From Mangrovicoccus sp049603835 (GTDB lineage: Bacteria; Pseudomonadota; Alphaproteobacteria; Rhodobacterales; Rhodobacteraceae), in assembly GCA_049603835.1 (NCBI GenBank), contig JBMYSZ010000001.1:344423-408422 (forward strand): a stretch of 64,000 bases of DNA, read 5' to 3'. Position 1 is the first letter of the stretch. Each line of letters opens with the position of its first letter. The position numbers were made by a program, and so were the translations under genes. The notes under the pieces were generated by a model. It made no database searches, had not been told where the DNA came from, and saw only the letters and a list, made by a program, of their open reading frames with translations. Below are positions 7,555 to 17,087 of the stretch, piece by piece.

Positions 7555-10476
7555 ATGTCTCAAGAGACGCCTGACTACAAAGACACACTTTTTCTGCCGA
7601 AAACTGATTTCCCGATGCGTGCGGGCCTGCCCAAACGTGAACCCGGCTGGCTAGATCGCTGGGCCAAAATCGGCGTATACCAGCAGCTGCGCGCCAAGGC
7701 TGAGGGGCGCAAACCCTTTACCCTGCATGATGGCCCTCCTTATGCGAATGGGCATCTGCATATCGGTCACGCGCTGAATAAGACGATCAAAGATATGATC
7801 GTGCGCTCGCATCAAATGATGGGCCATGACGCGCGCTATATCCCTGGTTGGGATTGCCACGGCCTGCCGATCGAGTGGAAAATCGAAGAGCAGTACCGCA
7901 AGAACGGCAAAAACAAAGACGAAGTGCCGGTGATCGATTTCCGCCAAGAATGCCGGAAATTTGCCGAAGGCTGGGTGGATATCCAGCGCGAAGAGTTCAA
8001 GCGGCTGGGCGTGACCGGCAATTGGGATAAACCCTATCTAACCATGGATTTCCATGCGGAGCGGGTGATCGCCGAAGAATTCATGAAATTCCTCATGACC
8101 GGGACGCTCTATCAGGGCTCTAAGCCGGTGATGTGGTCGCCGGTTGAAAAAACCGCGCTGGCCGAGGCGGAGATCGAATATCACGATCACAAATCCCATA
8201 CGATCTGGGTGAAATTCCCGGTTGTGCGCGCGGTTGAGCCGACCGGCTCTGATAGCGATCTGTTGGGGGTTCATGTGGTGATCTGGACCACGACCCCCTG
8301 GACGATCCCGTCAAACCGTGCGGTGGCGTTTAATCCGACCATCCAATACGGGCTTTATGAGATCACCGGCACGCCGGATGAATGCTGGGCGGCTGTGGGC
8401 GATAAATACATCCTCGCCGATGCGCTGGCCGAGAGCGTGTTCAAGCAAGCGCGCCTGGAAGAGGGGCAATATACCCGCCTGCGCGATGTGACCGGGGCGC
8501 AGCTTGATCTGCTGACCTTAGCGCATCCTTTGGCAGGCGTTGAAGGCGCTGATGGCGAATGGGATTATGATGTGCCCATGCTGCCGGGCGATCATGTGAC
8601 CGATGATGCGGGCACCGGCTTTGTCCACACCGCGCCAAGCCATGGTGCAGACGACTATATCCTTGGCGTGAAGCACGGGCTTCAGATGACCTATAACGTG
8701 CTGGAAGATGGCTCTTACCGGGCGGATCTGCCGTTCTTTGCGGGAGAGGTCATCATCACGCCCAAGGGCAAGGAAGGCAAAGCCAATACGGCGGTGATCG
8801 ACAAGCTGGTCGAGGTCGGCGCGATGCTGGCACGCGGGCGGATCACCCATAGCTATCCCCATAGCTGGCGCTCCAAAGCTCCGGTGATCTTCCGCAATAC
8901 GCCGCAATGGTTTGCTGCGATTGACCGCGAAGTGGGCGATGGCCAGGATGATCTGGGCACAACTATTCGCGAACGGGCTTTGCGCTCGATTGATGAGCTG
9001 GTGACCTGGACGCCGCAAACTGGGCGCAATCGTTTGCATTCCATGATCGAAGCCCGGCCTGACTGGGTTCTGTCGCGTCAGCGTGCTTGGGGCGTGCCGC
9101 TCACTTGTTTCACCAAGAAGGGCGCCAAGCCCACGGATGCGGATTTCTTGCTGCGCGATGAGGCGGTGAACCAACGTATTGTCGAGGCTTTTGAAGCCGA
9201 AGGCGCGGATGCCTGGTACAAAGACGGCGCGAAAGAGCGCTTCTTGGGCAGCGAATACAATGCCGAGGATTTTGACCAGGTCTTCGATATTCTCGATGTG
9301 TGGTTCGACTCCGGCTCCACCCATGCTTTCGTGCTGCGTGATCGCGAAGATGGCACCGAAGATGGCATTGCCGATGTCTATATGGAAGGCACGGACCAGC
9401 ATCGCGGCTGGTTCCATTCCTCCATGCTGCAAGCTTGCGGCACAATCGGCAAAGCGCCGTATCGCGCGGTGGTGACCCATGGTTTCACGCTTGATGAGAA
9501 GGGCATGAAAATGTCCAAATCTCTTGGCAATACCATCGTGCCTGAGCAGGTGATCAAGCAATATGGCGCCGATATTCTGCGGCTTTGGGTGGCCCAGGCC
9601 GACTACACCGCCGATCAGCGGATCGGGCCGGAGATCTTGAAAGGCACCGCTGACAGCTATCGCCGCTTGCGCAATACGATGCGCTTCTTGCTGGGCAATC
9701 TCGACGGGTTCACCGAAGAAGAGCGCATGCCTTACGAGCAGATGACCGAACTTGAGGTGATGATCCTCGATAATGTGGCCGATCTAGATGAAAAGGTCCG
9801 CGAGGGCTATCGCAATTTCGACTTCCAGGGCGTGTTCACTCAGGTCTTCAACTTCGCGACTGTGGGCTTGTCGGCCTTCTATTTCGATATTCGTAAGGAT
9901 GTGCTCTATTGCGATGCGCCCGATAGCGATCGCCGCCGCTCTACCCGGACCGTGCTGGATATCCTGTTCCATCGTTTGACCACTTGGCTGGCGCCGATCC
10001 TGGTCTTCACCATGGAAGAGGTCTGGCTGGAACGCTTCGGCGAAGCGGGCGGTTCGGTGCATTTGCAAGACTTCCCAGAGGCAAGCCCGGACTGGCGCAA
10101 GCCAGAGCTGGCCGAGCGTTGGAAACGTCTGCGCGATGTGCGCCGGGTGATCACCGGCTGTCTAGAGATCGAGCGGCGGGAGAAAACCATTGGCTCTAGC
10201 CTAGAGGCGGCGCCGCGGGTGCATCTGACCGAAGAGCTCTTTGCCGAGATCAATGATCCCGAACGTTTTGCAGATATCTGCATCACCTCTCGGCTAGAGC
10301 TGACCACGGATCCCATCCCAGAAGGCGCGTTCACGCTGGATGATGTGCCGGGGGTGGGCGTTGTCTTTGCTAAGGCTGAAGGCGAGAAATGCGGTCGCTG
10401 CTGGAAAATCCTGCCCGATGTCGGGAGCTACGCACATCCAGGCGTCTGCAAACGCTGTAATGATGCGCTAGGCTAA
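7555..10476 (+). CDS. ileS: Isoleucine--tRNA ligase
   Basis: A full-length 973-residue class I aminoacyl-tRNA synthetase. The HIGH motif is at residues 69-72 (NGHLHIGH), the KMSKS motif at about 652-656 (GMKMSKSLGNT), the editing domain lies between them (VVIWTTTPWTIPSN), and a C-terminal zinc knuckle has two CxxC pairs (CGRCWKI and CKRCNDA). It charges tRNA-Ile with isoleucine. The ATG start follows AAGGGGACC at about 7540. The gene stands alone, with a 287-base upstream gap that holds no recognisable gene and no T-box, and a palindromic repeat directly downstream. Confidence 0.98.
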   Translation: MSQETPDYKDTLFLPKTDFPMRAGLPKREPGWLDRWAKIGVYQQLRAKAEGRKPFTLHDGPPYANGHLHIGHALNKTIKDMIVRSHQMMGHDARYIPGWDCHGLPIEWKIEEQYRKNGKNKDEVPVIDFRQECRKFAEGWVDIQREEFKRLGVTGNWDKPYLTMDFHAERVIAEEFMKFLMTGTLYQGSKPVMWSPVEKTALAEAEIEYHDHKSHTIWVKFPVVRAVEPTGSDSDLLGVHVVIWTTTPWTIPSNRAVAFNPTIQYGLYEITGTPDECWAAVGDKYILADALAESVFKQARLEEGQYTRLRDVTGAQLDLLTLAHPLAGVEGADGEWDYDVPMLPGDHVTDDAGTGFVHTAPSHGADDYILGVKHGLQMTYNVLEDGSYRADLPFFAGEVIITPKGKEGKANTAVIDKLVEVGAMLARGRITHSYPHSWRSKAPVIFRNTPQWFAAIDREVGDGQDDLGTTIRERALRSIDELVTWTPQTGRNRLHSMIEARPDWVLSRQRAWGVPLTCFTKKGAKPTDADFLLRDEAVNQRIVEAFEAEGADAWYKDGAKERFLGSEYNAEDFDQVFDILDVWFDSGSTHAFVLRDREDGTEDGIADVYMEGTDQHRGWFHSSMLQACGTIGKAPYRAVVTHGFTLDEKGMKMSKSLGNTIVPEQVIKQYGADILRLWVAQADYTADQRIGPEILKGTADSYRRLRNTMRFLLGNLDGFTEEERMPYEQMTELEVMILDNVADLDEKVREGYRNFDFQGVFTQVFNFATVGLSAFYFDIRKDVLYCDAPDSDRRRSTRTVLDILFHRLTTWLAPILVFTMEEVWLERFGEAGGSVHLQDFPEASPDWRKPELAERWKRLRDVRRVITGCLEIERREKTIGSSLEAAPRVHLTEELFAEINDPERFADICITSRLELTTDPIPEGAFTLDDVPGVGVVFAKAEGEKCGRCWKILPDVGSYAHPGVCKRCNDALG

Positions 10477-10492
10477 GGCGGCTGACGTAAGA

Positions 10493-10563
10493 GTAGGATG
10501 GGCAATTTGCCCATCGCTCCCTTGTTTATACCTCACAGGCGGTGGGCAGATTGCCCACCCTAC
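10493..10563. repeat. Palindromic intergenic repeat, copy 1 (REP-like)
   Basis: The element has two hairpins. Its left arm is GTAGGATGGGCAATTTGCCC plus ATC (10493-10515), and its right arm (10541-10563) is a matching palindrome ending in CACCCTAC. The outer ends GTAGG and CCTAC are inverted repeats. A second copy of the same design is at 36721-36787. Both sit between convergent genes (here ileS and xerC), so it may also act as a bidirectional terminator. No reading frame is present. Confidence 0.75.
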
Positions 10564-10571
10564 TTGCCGAT

Positions 10572-11492
10572 CTAATTGCGCGCTCTTGGATGGGCTTTGG
10601 TATAAACGTTCATAAGTTGGCTCGCATCCAGGGCCGTATAGGCTTCGGTGGTTGAAAGCCGCGCATGCCCCAGCAATTCTTGGATCGAGCGAAGATCTGC
10701 CCCGCGCACCAAAAGATGTGTCGCAAAACTATGGCGCATGGCATGGGGCGTCGCTGTGGAGGGCAAGCCCAACTGCATCCGCACATCGCGCATGGTCTTT
10801 TGCACCACACTTGCGGATAAGGCTTTGCCCCTCGCGCCCAAAAAGAGCGGTCCATGACCGATGATCGGATGCGGGCAAAGCTGGCGATAAGTCTCTACCG
10901 CGCGCGCAGCAACCGGCAGGACCGGCACCAGACGTTCTTTGCCGCCTTTGCCCAAAATCCGCAAACTATCGGCCAAAGGCGCATCGCCACCCTTCAGCCC
11001 CAAAGCTTCGGATATGCGCAAGCCGCAGCCATAAAGCAGCGTCACGACCGCCGCATCCCGCGCACCGATCCAGCCTTCGCTGGCCCGCAGCTCCACCTGA
11101 TCCAACACGGCGCGCGCCGCGTCTTCGTCCAGGGGGCGGGGCAATTTCCGGGTAAATCGCGGCGAGCGGGCAGTCAGAACTGGGGTCGCATCAAAACCGT
11201 CCCGCTCGGACCACCAAGCATAGAAACTTTTGACCGCCGATAATTCCCGCGCCAATGACCGCGCCGACAAACCCCGCCCACGCATATGCGCCATCCAAGC
11301 GCGGATATCAGACAGGCTGACGGCCCGAAGCGCCACCGGAACAGCGCCCGGCTCCAGATGCTCGGCCATAAACCGCAAATAGGCCAGCAGGTCGCCACGA
11401 TAAGCGGTAATTGTTGTCTCGGCTGCCCCCTCCAAGGCGGAGAGATGGATCAGCCAGGCCTCCATCAGATCAGCCGTTGCTGGAACCAACAT
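10572..11492 (-). CDS. xerC: Tyrosine recombinase XerC
   Basis: A 306-residue site-specific tyrosine recombinase with the full catalytic set: R159 (GLRISEALGL), K182 region (LGKGGKERLVP), H250 and R253 (HAMRHSFATHLL), H276 (LLGHARLSTTEAY) and nucleophile Y285. XerC works with XerD at dif to resolve chromosome dimers. It lies five bases after a DUF484 gene on the same strand, the usual XerC partner, which favours XerC over XerD or a phage integrase. No ribosome-binding site is strong at the chosen ATG; another ATG at 11465 would remove nine residues. Confidence 0.92.
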   Translation of the reverse strand: MLVPATADLMEAWLIHLSALEGAAETTITAYRGDLLAYLRFMAEHLEPGAVPVALRAVSLSDIRAWMAHMRGRGLSARSLARELSAVKSFYAWWSERDGFDATPVLTARSPRFTRKLPRPLDEDAARAVLDQVELRASEGWIGARDAAVVTLLYGCGLRISEALGLKGGDAPLADSLRILGKGGKERLVPVLPVAARAVETYRQLCPHPIIGHGPLFLGARGKALSASVVQKTMRDVRMQLGLPSTATPHAMRHSFATHLLVRGADLRSIQELLGHARLSTTEAYTALDASQLMNVYTKAHPRARN

Positions 11493-11496
11493 AGGC

Positions 11497-12201
11497 CTAG
11501 CGCAGCGCGTCGCGGAATAACCGCTCGGCCACCCGCAAAAAGACCTCCATCAGATCCGTGGCATGGCTGGGCAAATATTGGTCCGGCGCCTTCGCGCCCA
11601 AAGCCAAAGCCGCCACTGGGGCACTATCGCCCAGATCCAAACGCAGCAAAGCTTCGGACTGAACCTGCGGCGCCACCTCGCCGTAAATCGCCGGTTGGGT
11701 GCCGCTGACCCGCCGCAAAACCACATCGCGGCGCCGTCCCAGCCCTTGATAGTCGCTGATAAAGCCCGGTGTCACCGCGACCACCGCCGGACCGGCTGCG
11801 CTGAGCCGCTCGGTGGCCTCATGGCCTTGTTCTACCAGCAGCCGGGTTGCGAGCAGGCGCAGGCAGTCATTGACTTCCTCGCCAAGCGCCGCGACCAGAC
11901 CGGGCAGGCTTTCCCGTTCCGTCAAAAGCAAGATGGCGCGATGCACTTGCCGCGTGGTCGATACATTATCATAGGCGGCTGAGATCAAGGATTGGTGCAG
12001 GTCTTCAAGACGCCCCAAACGCTCTTCGAGCTTATCCATGGCCAGGCCGCGCATATCGACCACATTATCACCACGGGAGGTCTCATGCCCTTCAACAAGG
12101 GCCTGAAGAATTTCACGATCCCCAAGCACAATCTGGGGATCGGAGAGAATATGGGCACGCAGCGCGGCAAATTCCGCGCTGGTCGGGGTAGGGGATGTCA
12201 T
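11497..12201 (-). CDS. DUF484 family protein
   Basis: A 234-residue DUF484 protein with an N-terminal helical part (LRAHILSDPQIVLGDREILQ) and a C-terminal GAF-like region (PVAALALGAKAPDQYLPSHA). The biochemical role is unknown; the gene is commonly placed beside xerC in proteobacteria, as here. The ATG start at 12201 is preceded by AGAGG. It is followed after four bases by xerC, so the two likely form an operon, with fsa 41 bases upstream. Confidence 0.88.
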   Translation of the reverse strand: MTSPTPTSAEFAALRAHILSDPQIVLGDREILQALVEGHETSRGDNVVDMRGLAMDKLEERLGRLEDLHQSLISAAYDNVSTTRQVHRAILLLTERESLPGLVAALGEEVNDCLRLLATRLLVEQGHEATERLSAAGPAVVAVTPGFISDYQGLGRRRDVVLRRVSGTQPAIYGEVAPQVQSEALLRLDLGDSAPVAALALGAKAPDQYLPSHATDLMEVFLRVAERLFRDALR

Positions 12202-12242
12202 CTGCTCTGCCTCTTTGGCTGTTTTGCCCAGAGGCTAACACA

Positions 12243-12896
12243 TTACAGAATCTTTTGTCCCGTCTTTTCCCAATCTGCCATAAAGGCAGCTAGGCCTTTA
12301 TCGGTCAGAACATGATCGGCCAGCTTCTTGATCACGCCTGGAGGGGCGGTCATCACATCAGCGCCGATCTTCGCGCATTCGGTCACATGGTTCACAGTGC
12401 GGATCGATGCCGCGAGGATTTCGGTCTCAAACCCGTAATTGTCATAGATCTCGCGGATATCGGCGATCAGGTCCAGACCATCTAGATTGATATCATCCAA
12501 GCGGCCGATAAAGGGCGAGATGAAGGTCGCGCCAGCTTTGGCCGCGAGCAGAGCCTGATTAGCCGAGAAGCACAAGGTCACATTAACCATTTTGCCTTCG
12601 CTCGACAGGACCTTACAAGTTTTCAAACCATCCCAGGTGAGCGGCACTTTGACGGTGATATTTGGCGCGATCTCGGCCAGTTTGCGGCCTTCGGCGATCA
12701 TTTCATCCGCGGTTAGGGCAACAACCTCGGCGCTGACCGGGCCTTCGACCAGATCACAGATCTCTTTGGTTACTTCCAGGATATCCCGACCCGATTTCAT
12801 GATCAGCGACGGATTGGTGGTCACCCCATCCACCATGCCCAAATCATTGAGCTCGGCGATTGCATCGATTTCGGCAGTATCGACAAAGAATTTCAT
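12243..12896 (-). CDS. fsa: Fructose-6-phosphate aldolase / transaldolase-like protein
   Basis: A short (217-residue) TalC/FSA-type TIM-barrel protein: MKFFVDTAEI start, GVTTNPSLI motif, and Schiff-base lysine K83 in NITVKVPLTWDG. Proteins of this length either split fructose 6-phosphate or act as transaldolase in the pentose phosphate pathway; sequence alone does not settle which. The ATG at 12896 has a strong GGGAGG ribosome-binding site, so a longer upstream frame was not used. A LacI-operator-like palindrome lies 54 bases upstream. Confidence 0.9.
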   Translation of the reverse strand: MKFFVDTAEIDAIAELNDLGMVDGVTTNPSLIMKSGRDILEVTKEICDLVEGPVSAEVVALTADEMIAEGRKLAEIAPNITVKVPLTWDGLKTCKVLSSEGKMVNVTLCFSANQALLAAKAGATFISPFIGRLDDINLDGLDLIADIREIYDNYGFETEILAASIRTVNHVTECAKIGADVMTAPPGVIKKLADHVLTDKGLAAFMADWEKTGQKIL

Positions 12897-12949
12897 GGCT
12901 CGCGCCTCCCTTTCACGGAAATCTTCATAGCTTTGCCGCCGCTTTAACT

Positions 12950-12963
12950 TGTTAGCGCTGCCA
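12950..12963 (-). promoter_or_regulatory. Possible LacI-family operator upstream of fsa
   Basis: TGTTAGCGCTGCCA matches the LacI-family palindrome TGTTAGCGCTAACA at 12 of 14 positions, with the central AGCGCT intact. It lies 54 bases upstream of the fsa start. No LacI-type regulator is encoded in this window, so assignment rests on the motif and the sugar-metabolic neighbour. Confidence 0.35.
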
Positions 12964-13065
12964 AGGGAAGTGGCCCGCGTCGTCATCTGGCGCAGTTTTG
13001 CCGGCCTCTAATCTGTGAAATTTTGATCCTAGGATCGGAGCTTGCCTGGAATTCAAAAAATGAGT

Positions 13066-13635
13066 CTAGCCGCGCCGGCGCATCGCGGCAATGCTGCCCA
13101 TTCCTCCAAACAAAAGCAAAGCCGAGGCGGGCAAGGGTGTAGAGATAATATTGGTTTGGGGGGCAAAAGAGGTGAGATAAAGTTGATCGAATCCGGCAGT
13201 GATTTCAAAAATCCCGCTTGCGGATGGCGCATTACCAAAAAAACTAAACACGTTGAAATCGCTCTGGAAATCACTCAACCCGAATGTTGTTGACCCGGTC
13301 ATAGTCTGACCGACTAGCTCTTGGCTGGGATCGAGCAATCCTTCGAAACGAAGTTGGATGCTGAAAAAATCGCCAAAGCTATATGTTCCATTTCCGAAGC
13401 TTGCGCCTGAAACTGTAATTTCAAATGCGCTTACATTTAGGCTCCAATCATCGGTGGAATACGCGCCGGGAAAGCCAAAAATAACGTCGTCGAAAGTAAT
13501 ATATCCCGTGGCTTCGGCTGTATTTCCGTAGCTATCGCCGGACCATGCCAGATCGAAAGTTTGGATAGCTGCATTTGCAGTTGATGTTAGAAAGACTGAA
13601 GTCGACGCCAGGAGGGCCGCATATAAAATCCGCAT
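13066..13635 (-). CDS. VPLPA-CTERM sorting-domain exoprotein
   Basis: A 189-residue secreted protein. The N-terminal signal peptide ends near STANA (residue 22). The body is rich in Ser, Gly, Phe and Asp with a predicted beta-sheet character. The C-terminus is a tripartite sorting signal: TPLPASALLLFGGMGS, a short membrane span, then the basic tail MRRR. This is the VPLPA variant of PEP-CTERM, processed by an exosortase in Rhodobacteraceae and generally linked to exopolysaccharide. No exosortase is in this window. The body matches no family that I recognise. Its base composition looks more AT-rich than the surrounding housekeeping genes, and no clear ribosome-binding site precedes the ATG. 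Confidence 0.82.
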   Translation of the reverse strand: MRILYAALLASTSVFLTSTANAAIQTFDLAWSGDSYGNTAEATGYITFDDVIFGFPGAYSTDDWSLNVSAFEITVSGASFGNGTYSFGDFFSIQLRFEGLLDPSQELVGQTMTGSTTFGLSDFQSDFNVFSFFGNAPSASGIFEITAGFDQLYLTSFAPQTNIISTPLPASALLLFGGMGSIAAMRRRG

Positions 13636-13876
13636 GTTTAATCGCCGTTTATAGATGGTTATTGGTTACTTCTTTTTATATGTGCACATCAACTAGCCTA
13701 AGGCAATTAAAACGATATCACAGCTCAAGGCAAAATTTTTGACCAAAGATTTTTCGCCGTAGACAAGATGGCGAAACTGGTCCGGGAATTGGTTTTTTTA
13801 GCGGATGTTTCGCGAAGTTGGGTGAAATTATCGCAACCGTGCTTGAAACATAACGCGTTGGATTTTTCGATGCTAT

Positions 13877-13905
13877 TGCGGCAAGCAAGAAGCCCGCTTG
13901 CCGCA
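13877..13905 (-). terminator. Strong hairpin downstream of the RTX gene
   Basis: A perfect ten-pair stem, TGCGGCAAGC with GCTTGCCGCA around a nine-base loop, lies 17 bases past the stop codon of the RTX gene. There is no clear U-run on either strand, so termination is plausible but not certain. Confidence 0.5.
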
Positions 13906-13921
13906 TTTGTCATCTAAGCGC

Positions 13922-16918
13922 TCAGCCATGGGCGCTGAACGGATCCTCTAGACCGAAAAAGACACCAGCATTGACGGTGACGCTCTCGATATATGCATCG
14001 AGGAAGATCACCGTGCCCACCTGATCTTCTGTATGGGCGCCACCATTGGCTTGAACCGATTTGAAGGTCAGCACCGTATCATCAATGCCATTTCCGTCCG
14101 TATCCGTATGGGTGATGGTGTCTTGGCGGATCGTATGGCCTTCGAAGATGAAACTATCTTCGAGTACGTTGAAGTCCGTCACGGTTTTTGTGCCAATGCT
14201 TTCCACCCAATGATCATGCACATTGTCATTCTCACCGGCCACGCCGCCTGCGGAATAATCCACATTGCCATTAGCATCGCGGTGCTTTTCGATGATCTCA
14301 TCCGTGCCATCGATTAACCAGCGGAAGACGAAAACATCTGCCCCCGCGCCGCCGGTTAGGATATCGTCATCCGCATAAGGTTCGCCCGGATTGACATGGG
14401 CTGTGGGGTCTTGCGCCGGGATCGGCTCGCCACCCCAAGAAAAGGCCATGATCACATCATTGCCCGCACCGCCATCAAGCGTGTCATTGCCAGCGCCGCC
14501 TTCCAGCGTGTCAGCGTCATCGCCGCCGCTTAGGCTATCTGCGCCGAGACCACCAAAGAGGATATCCATCCCCGTGCCGCCTTGGATCAGGTCATCGCCG
14601 GTTTCGCCGAGGATCGTATCATTATCAGCGCCGCCGCTAAGATCATCGCTGCCTGACCCGCCAAAGATCGCATCTTTGCCCGCATCGCCGGTGACCGTAT
14701 CCGCATCCGCGCCGGCAAGGATCGTGTCATTGCCGTCGCCGCCAGTGATTGTGTCGCTGCCAATGCCGCCTTCGATACTGTCATAGCCGCTGCCGCCATC
14801 GATCAGGTCATCGCCGTCTTCGCCGAGGATCTCGTCATCGCCCGCGCCGCCAAGAATGCTGTCATCGCCTGCGCCACCATCGAGGAGGTCATAGCCGTCT
14901 TCCCCTAGGATCGTGTCATTGCCGTCATCGCCCATGATCTCGTCATCGCCGGTGCCGCCGCTGAGGCTGTCAGCACCATCGCCGCCCATGATGTCGTCAT
15001 AGCCGTCTTCCCCCGCAATGGTATCATTGCCGCCATCACCAAATAGCGTGTCGCTGCCCAAACCGCCCAGGATGCTGTCATGATCCGCGCCGCCAACGAC
15101 CACGTCATAGCCTTCGCCTGCGATGATCGTGTCATTGCCAGCGCCGCCAATGATTGTGTCGCTGTCATCCCCGGCATCCAGGCTATCTGCGCCATCCCCG
15201 CCATCCAGCGTGTCATAGCCCAAGCCGCCGGTGATCGTGTCAGAGCCTTCACCGCCGGTCAGTTGGTCATTGCCCGTGCCACCGTCGATCAGGTCGTTAC
15301 CTTCGCCACCATTGGCATTATCGCCACCAGTGCCGCCCGAAATCGTGTCATTGCCCGCTTCGCCCAGCAGCAGATCGTCTTCGTCGCCGCCCAGCAGGCT
15401 GTCATCATCGGCGCCGCCCGCCAGAGCATCGCGCCCGGCACCGCCGATCAAAGTGTCATTGCCGGCCTCGCCAAATAGGCTGTCATGACCGCCAGCTGCG
15501 TAAAGGCTGTCATCTCCATCGCCGCCCGCCAAAGCATCATTGCCATTGCCGCCCAGCAGCGTATCCGCGTCGCCGCCTCCAAGAAGTGCATCATCGCCGT
15601 CACCGCCGATCAGCATATCTTCGCCGTCTTGGCCGAAAAGCGTGTCATTGCCTTCGCCGCCATTCAGGCTATCGGCATCGGCTCCGCCATCAAGCTCATC
15701 ATTACCGCTGCCACCTGTCAGCGTATCAAGCCCGTCGCCACCCAGAACTGTGTCATTGCCAGCTCCGGCCAAAAGACTGTCATCACCAAGACCGCCGTCA
15801 AGACTGTCATCGCCCGCATGGGCCAGAGCGGTATCATTGCCTGCGCCGCCAAGGATCGTGTCATTGCCTTCGCCACTATCCAGATCATCCGCGCCATCGC
15901 CGCCATCCAGATAATCATCGCCATCACCACCTGTGACGCTATCCGCATCGGCACCCGCCAGCAGCGTGTCATTGCCAGCCCCGCCCAGCAGGGTGTCCAG
16001 CCCCGCATCACCGATCAGGGCATCATCATCGAGGCCGCCATCAAGGCTGTCATTGCCGGCACCGCCATGCAATGTATCGGATCCCGCGTCGCCGGTGAGA
16101 CTATCGGCGCCGCCACCACCTTCGACGCTGTCATTGCCAGCCCCGGCAAGCACTATGTCATTGCCAAGCCGCCCAAAGACCAAATCATCGCCATCTCCCG
16201 CATCGACAAAGTCATCGCCATCGCCTGCATCGATTGCGTCATTGCCCAGATCGCCGAGAATGGAATCTTCGCCATCCCCCGCAAGCACCGTGTCATCGCC
16301 ACTGCCTGCATGGACTGTGTCATCTCCTGCCTCAGCACTTACAATGTCATTATCGGCCCCCGCATCGACAGAGTCATTTCCGGCACCGGATGTGATGCTA
16401 TCATTCCCGTCATCCGTGGTGATGATATCTGCACCCGCCAGGGCAATCACCGTGTCAGCGCCTGCACCGCCAGAGATGTTATTGAGACCTTCGCCCGCAT
16501 CAATATAGTCATCGCCCGTACCGCCGACCACAGTATCAGAGCCGAGACCGGCCAATAGGATGTCATTCTCGGCACCGCCATCAATACTGTCATCACCGTC
16601 GCCGCCTTGGATGCTATCCACACCGGCCTGACCGATCAGGGTATCGGCACCCAGACCACCAAAGATCGTGTCATTGCCCGCGCCGCCATCGACACTGTCA
16701 TCGCCGTCATTTGCGTCGATCGCATCATCGCCCAGATCGCCGATGACTGTATCATTGCCCAGCCCCGCAAGGACCGTATCATTGCCCTCGCCGCCATCAA
16801 TACTGTCATTGCCGTCTAGAGCGCTGATGATGTCATTGCCGCCGAGCGCAGTGATCGTATCATCAAATGCCGTGCCCAAAAGCGTGTCATCGCCGGAATT
16901 TCCAATAATCGTACCCAC
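13922..16918 (-). CDS. Giant RTX (hemolysin-type calcium-binding repeat) protein
   Basis: About 998 residues, of which roughly the first 830 are RTX nonapeptides of the GGxGxDxLx type (for example GGAGNDTLLAGADADSVTGG), about 90 in a row. They would fold as calcium-bound parallel beta-rolls. No protease, lipase, adhesin or pore domain is visible. The final 150 residues are non-repetitive and acidic, with a DTDGNGIDDT calcium-loop segment, and probably include the type I secretion signal. There is no Sec signal peptide, as expected for type I export, and no ABC exporter is encoded nearby. I chose GTG at 16918 because AGAGGA lies seven bases upstream; a TTG at 16939 would add seven residues. 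It may be a structural or biofilm protein. Confidence 0.85.
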   Translation of the reverse strand: MGTIIGNSGDDTLLGTAFDDTITALGGNDIISALDGNDSIDGGEGNDTVLAGLGNDTVIGDLGDDAIDANDGDDSVDGGAGNDTIFGGLGADTLIGQAGVDSIQGGDGDDSIDGGAENDILLAGLGSDTVVGGTGDDYIDAGEGLNNISGGAGADTVIALAGADIITTDDGNDSITSGAGNDSVDAGADNDIVSAEAGDDTVHAGSGDDTVLAGDGEDSILGDLGNDAIDAGDGDDFVDAGDGDDLVFGRLGNDIVLAGAGNDSVEGGGGADSLTGDAGSDTLHGGAGNDSLDGGLDDDALIGDAGLDTLLGGAGNDTLLAGADADSVTGGDGDDYLDGGDGADDLDSGEGNDTILGGAGNDTALAHAGDDSLDGGLGDDSLLAGAGNDTVLGGDGLDTLTGGSGNDELDGGADADSLNGGEGNDTLFGQDGEDMLIGGDGDDALLGGGDADTLLGGNGNDALAGGDGDDSLYAAGGHDSLFGEAGNDTLIGGAGRDALAGGADDDSLLGGDEDDLLLGEAGNDTISGGTGGDNANGGEGNDLIDGGTGNDQLTGGEGSDTITGGLGYDTLDGGDGADSLDAGDDSDTIIGGAGNDTIIAGEGYDVVVGGADHDSILGGLGSDTLFGDGGNDTIAGEDGYDDIMGGDGADSLSGGTGDDEIMGDDGNDTILGEDGYDLLDGGAGDDSILGGAGDDEILGEDGDDLIDGGSGYDSIEGGIGSDTITGGDGNDTILAGADADTVTGDAGKDAIFGGSGSDDLSGGADNDTILGETGDDLIQGGTGMDILFGGLGADSLSGGDDADTLEGGAGNDTLDGGAGNDVIMAFSWGGEPIPAQDPTAHVNPGEPYADDDILTGGAGADVFVFRWLIDGTDEIIEKHRDANGNVDYSAGGVAGENDNVHDHWVESIGTKTVTDFNVLEDSFIFEGHTIRQDTITHTDTDGNGIDDTVLTFKSVQANGGAHTEDQVGTVIFLDAYIESVTVNAGVFFGLEDPFSAHG

Positions 16919-17087
16919 GGTTATGTCCTCTCGTGACAATCGTTAACCAACGCCCCGACTGGCAACATAGTCTATTTATCTTAATCTCTGAAGCTGTTTT
17001 AACCTTTTCGGTTTGTGGCGCGTTAACTATTTTGAAAGGGCCAATTTCGGGCTTTTCGGGCCTTGTTTGACTGGCTATCACCGCAGC

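Noticed and set aside
15485..16558. Long open frame on the plus strand, antisense to the RTX gene
   Set aside because: Open only because the repeated RTX codons have no stops in the antisense; the translation is low-complexity Ile/Ala-rich and has no ribosome-binding site.
13922..16918. Periodic 27-base repeats that could be mistaken for a CRISPR or minisatellite
   Set aside because: The period is nine codons of RTX peptide, the frame is open, and there are no conserved spacers.
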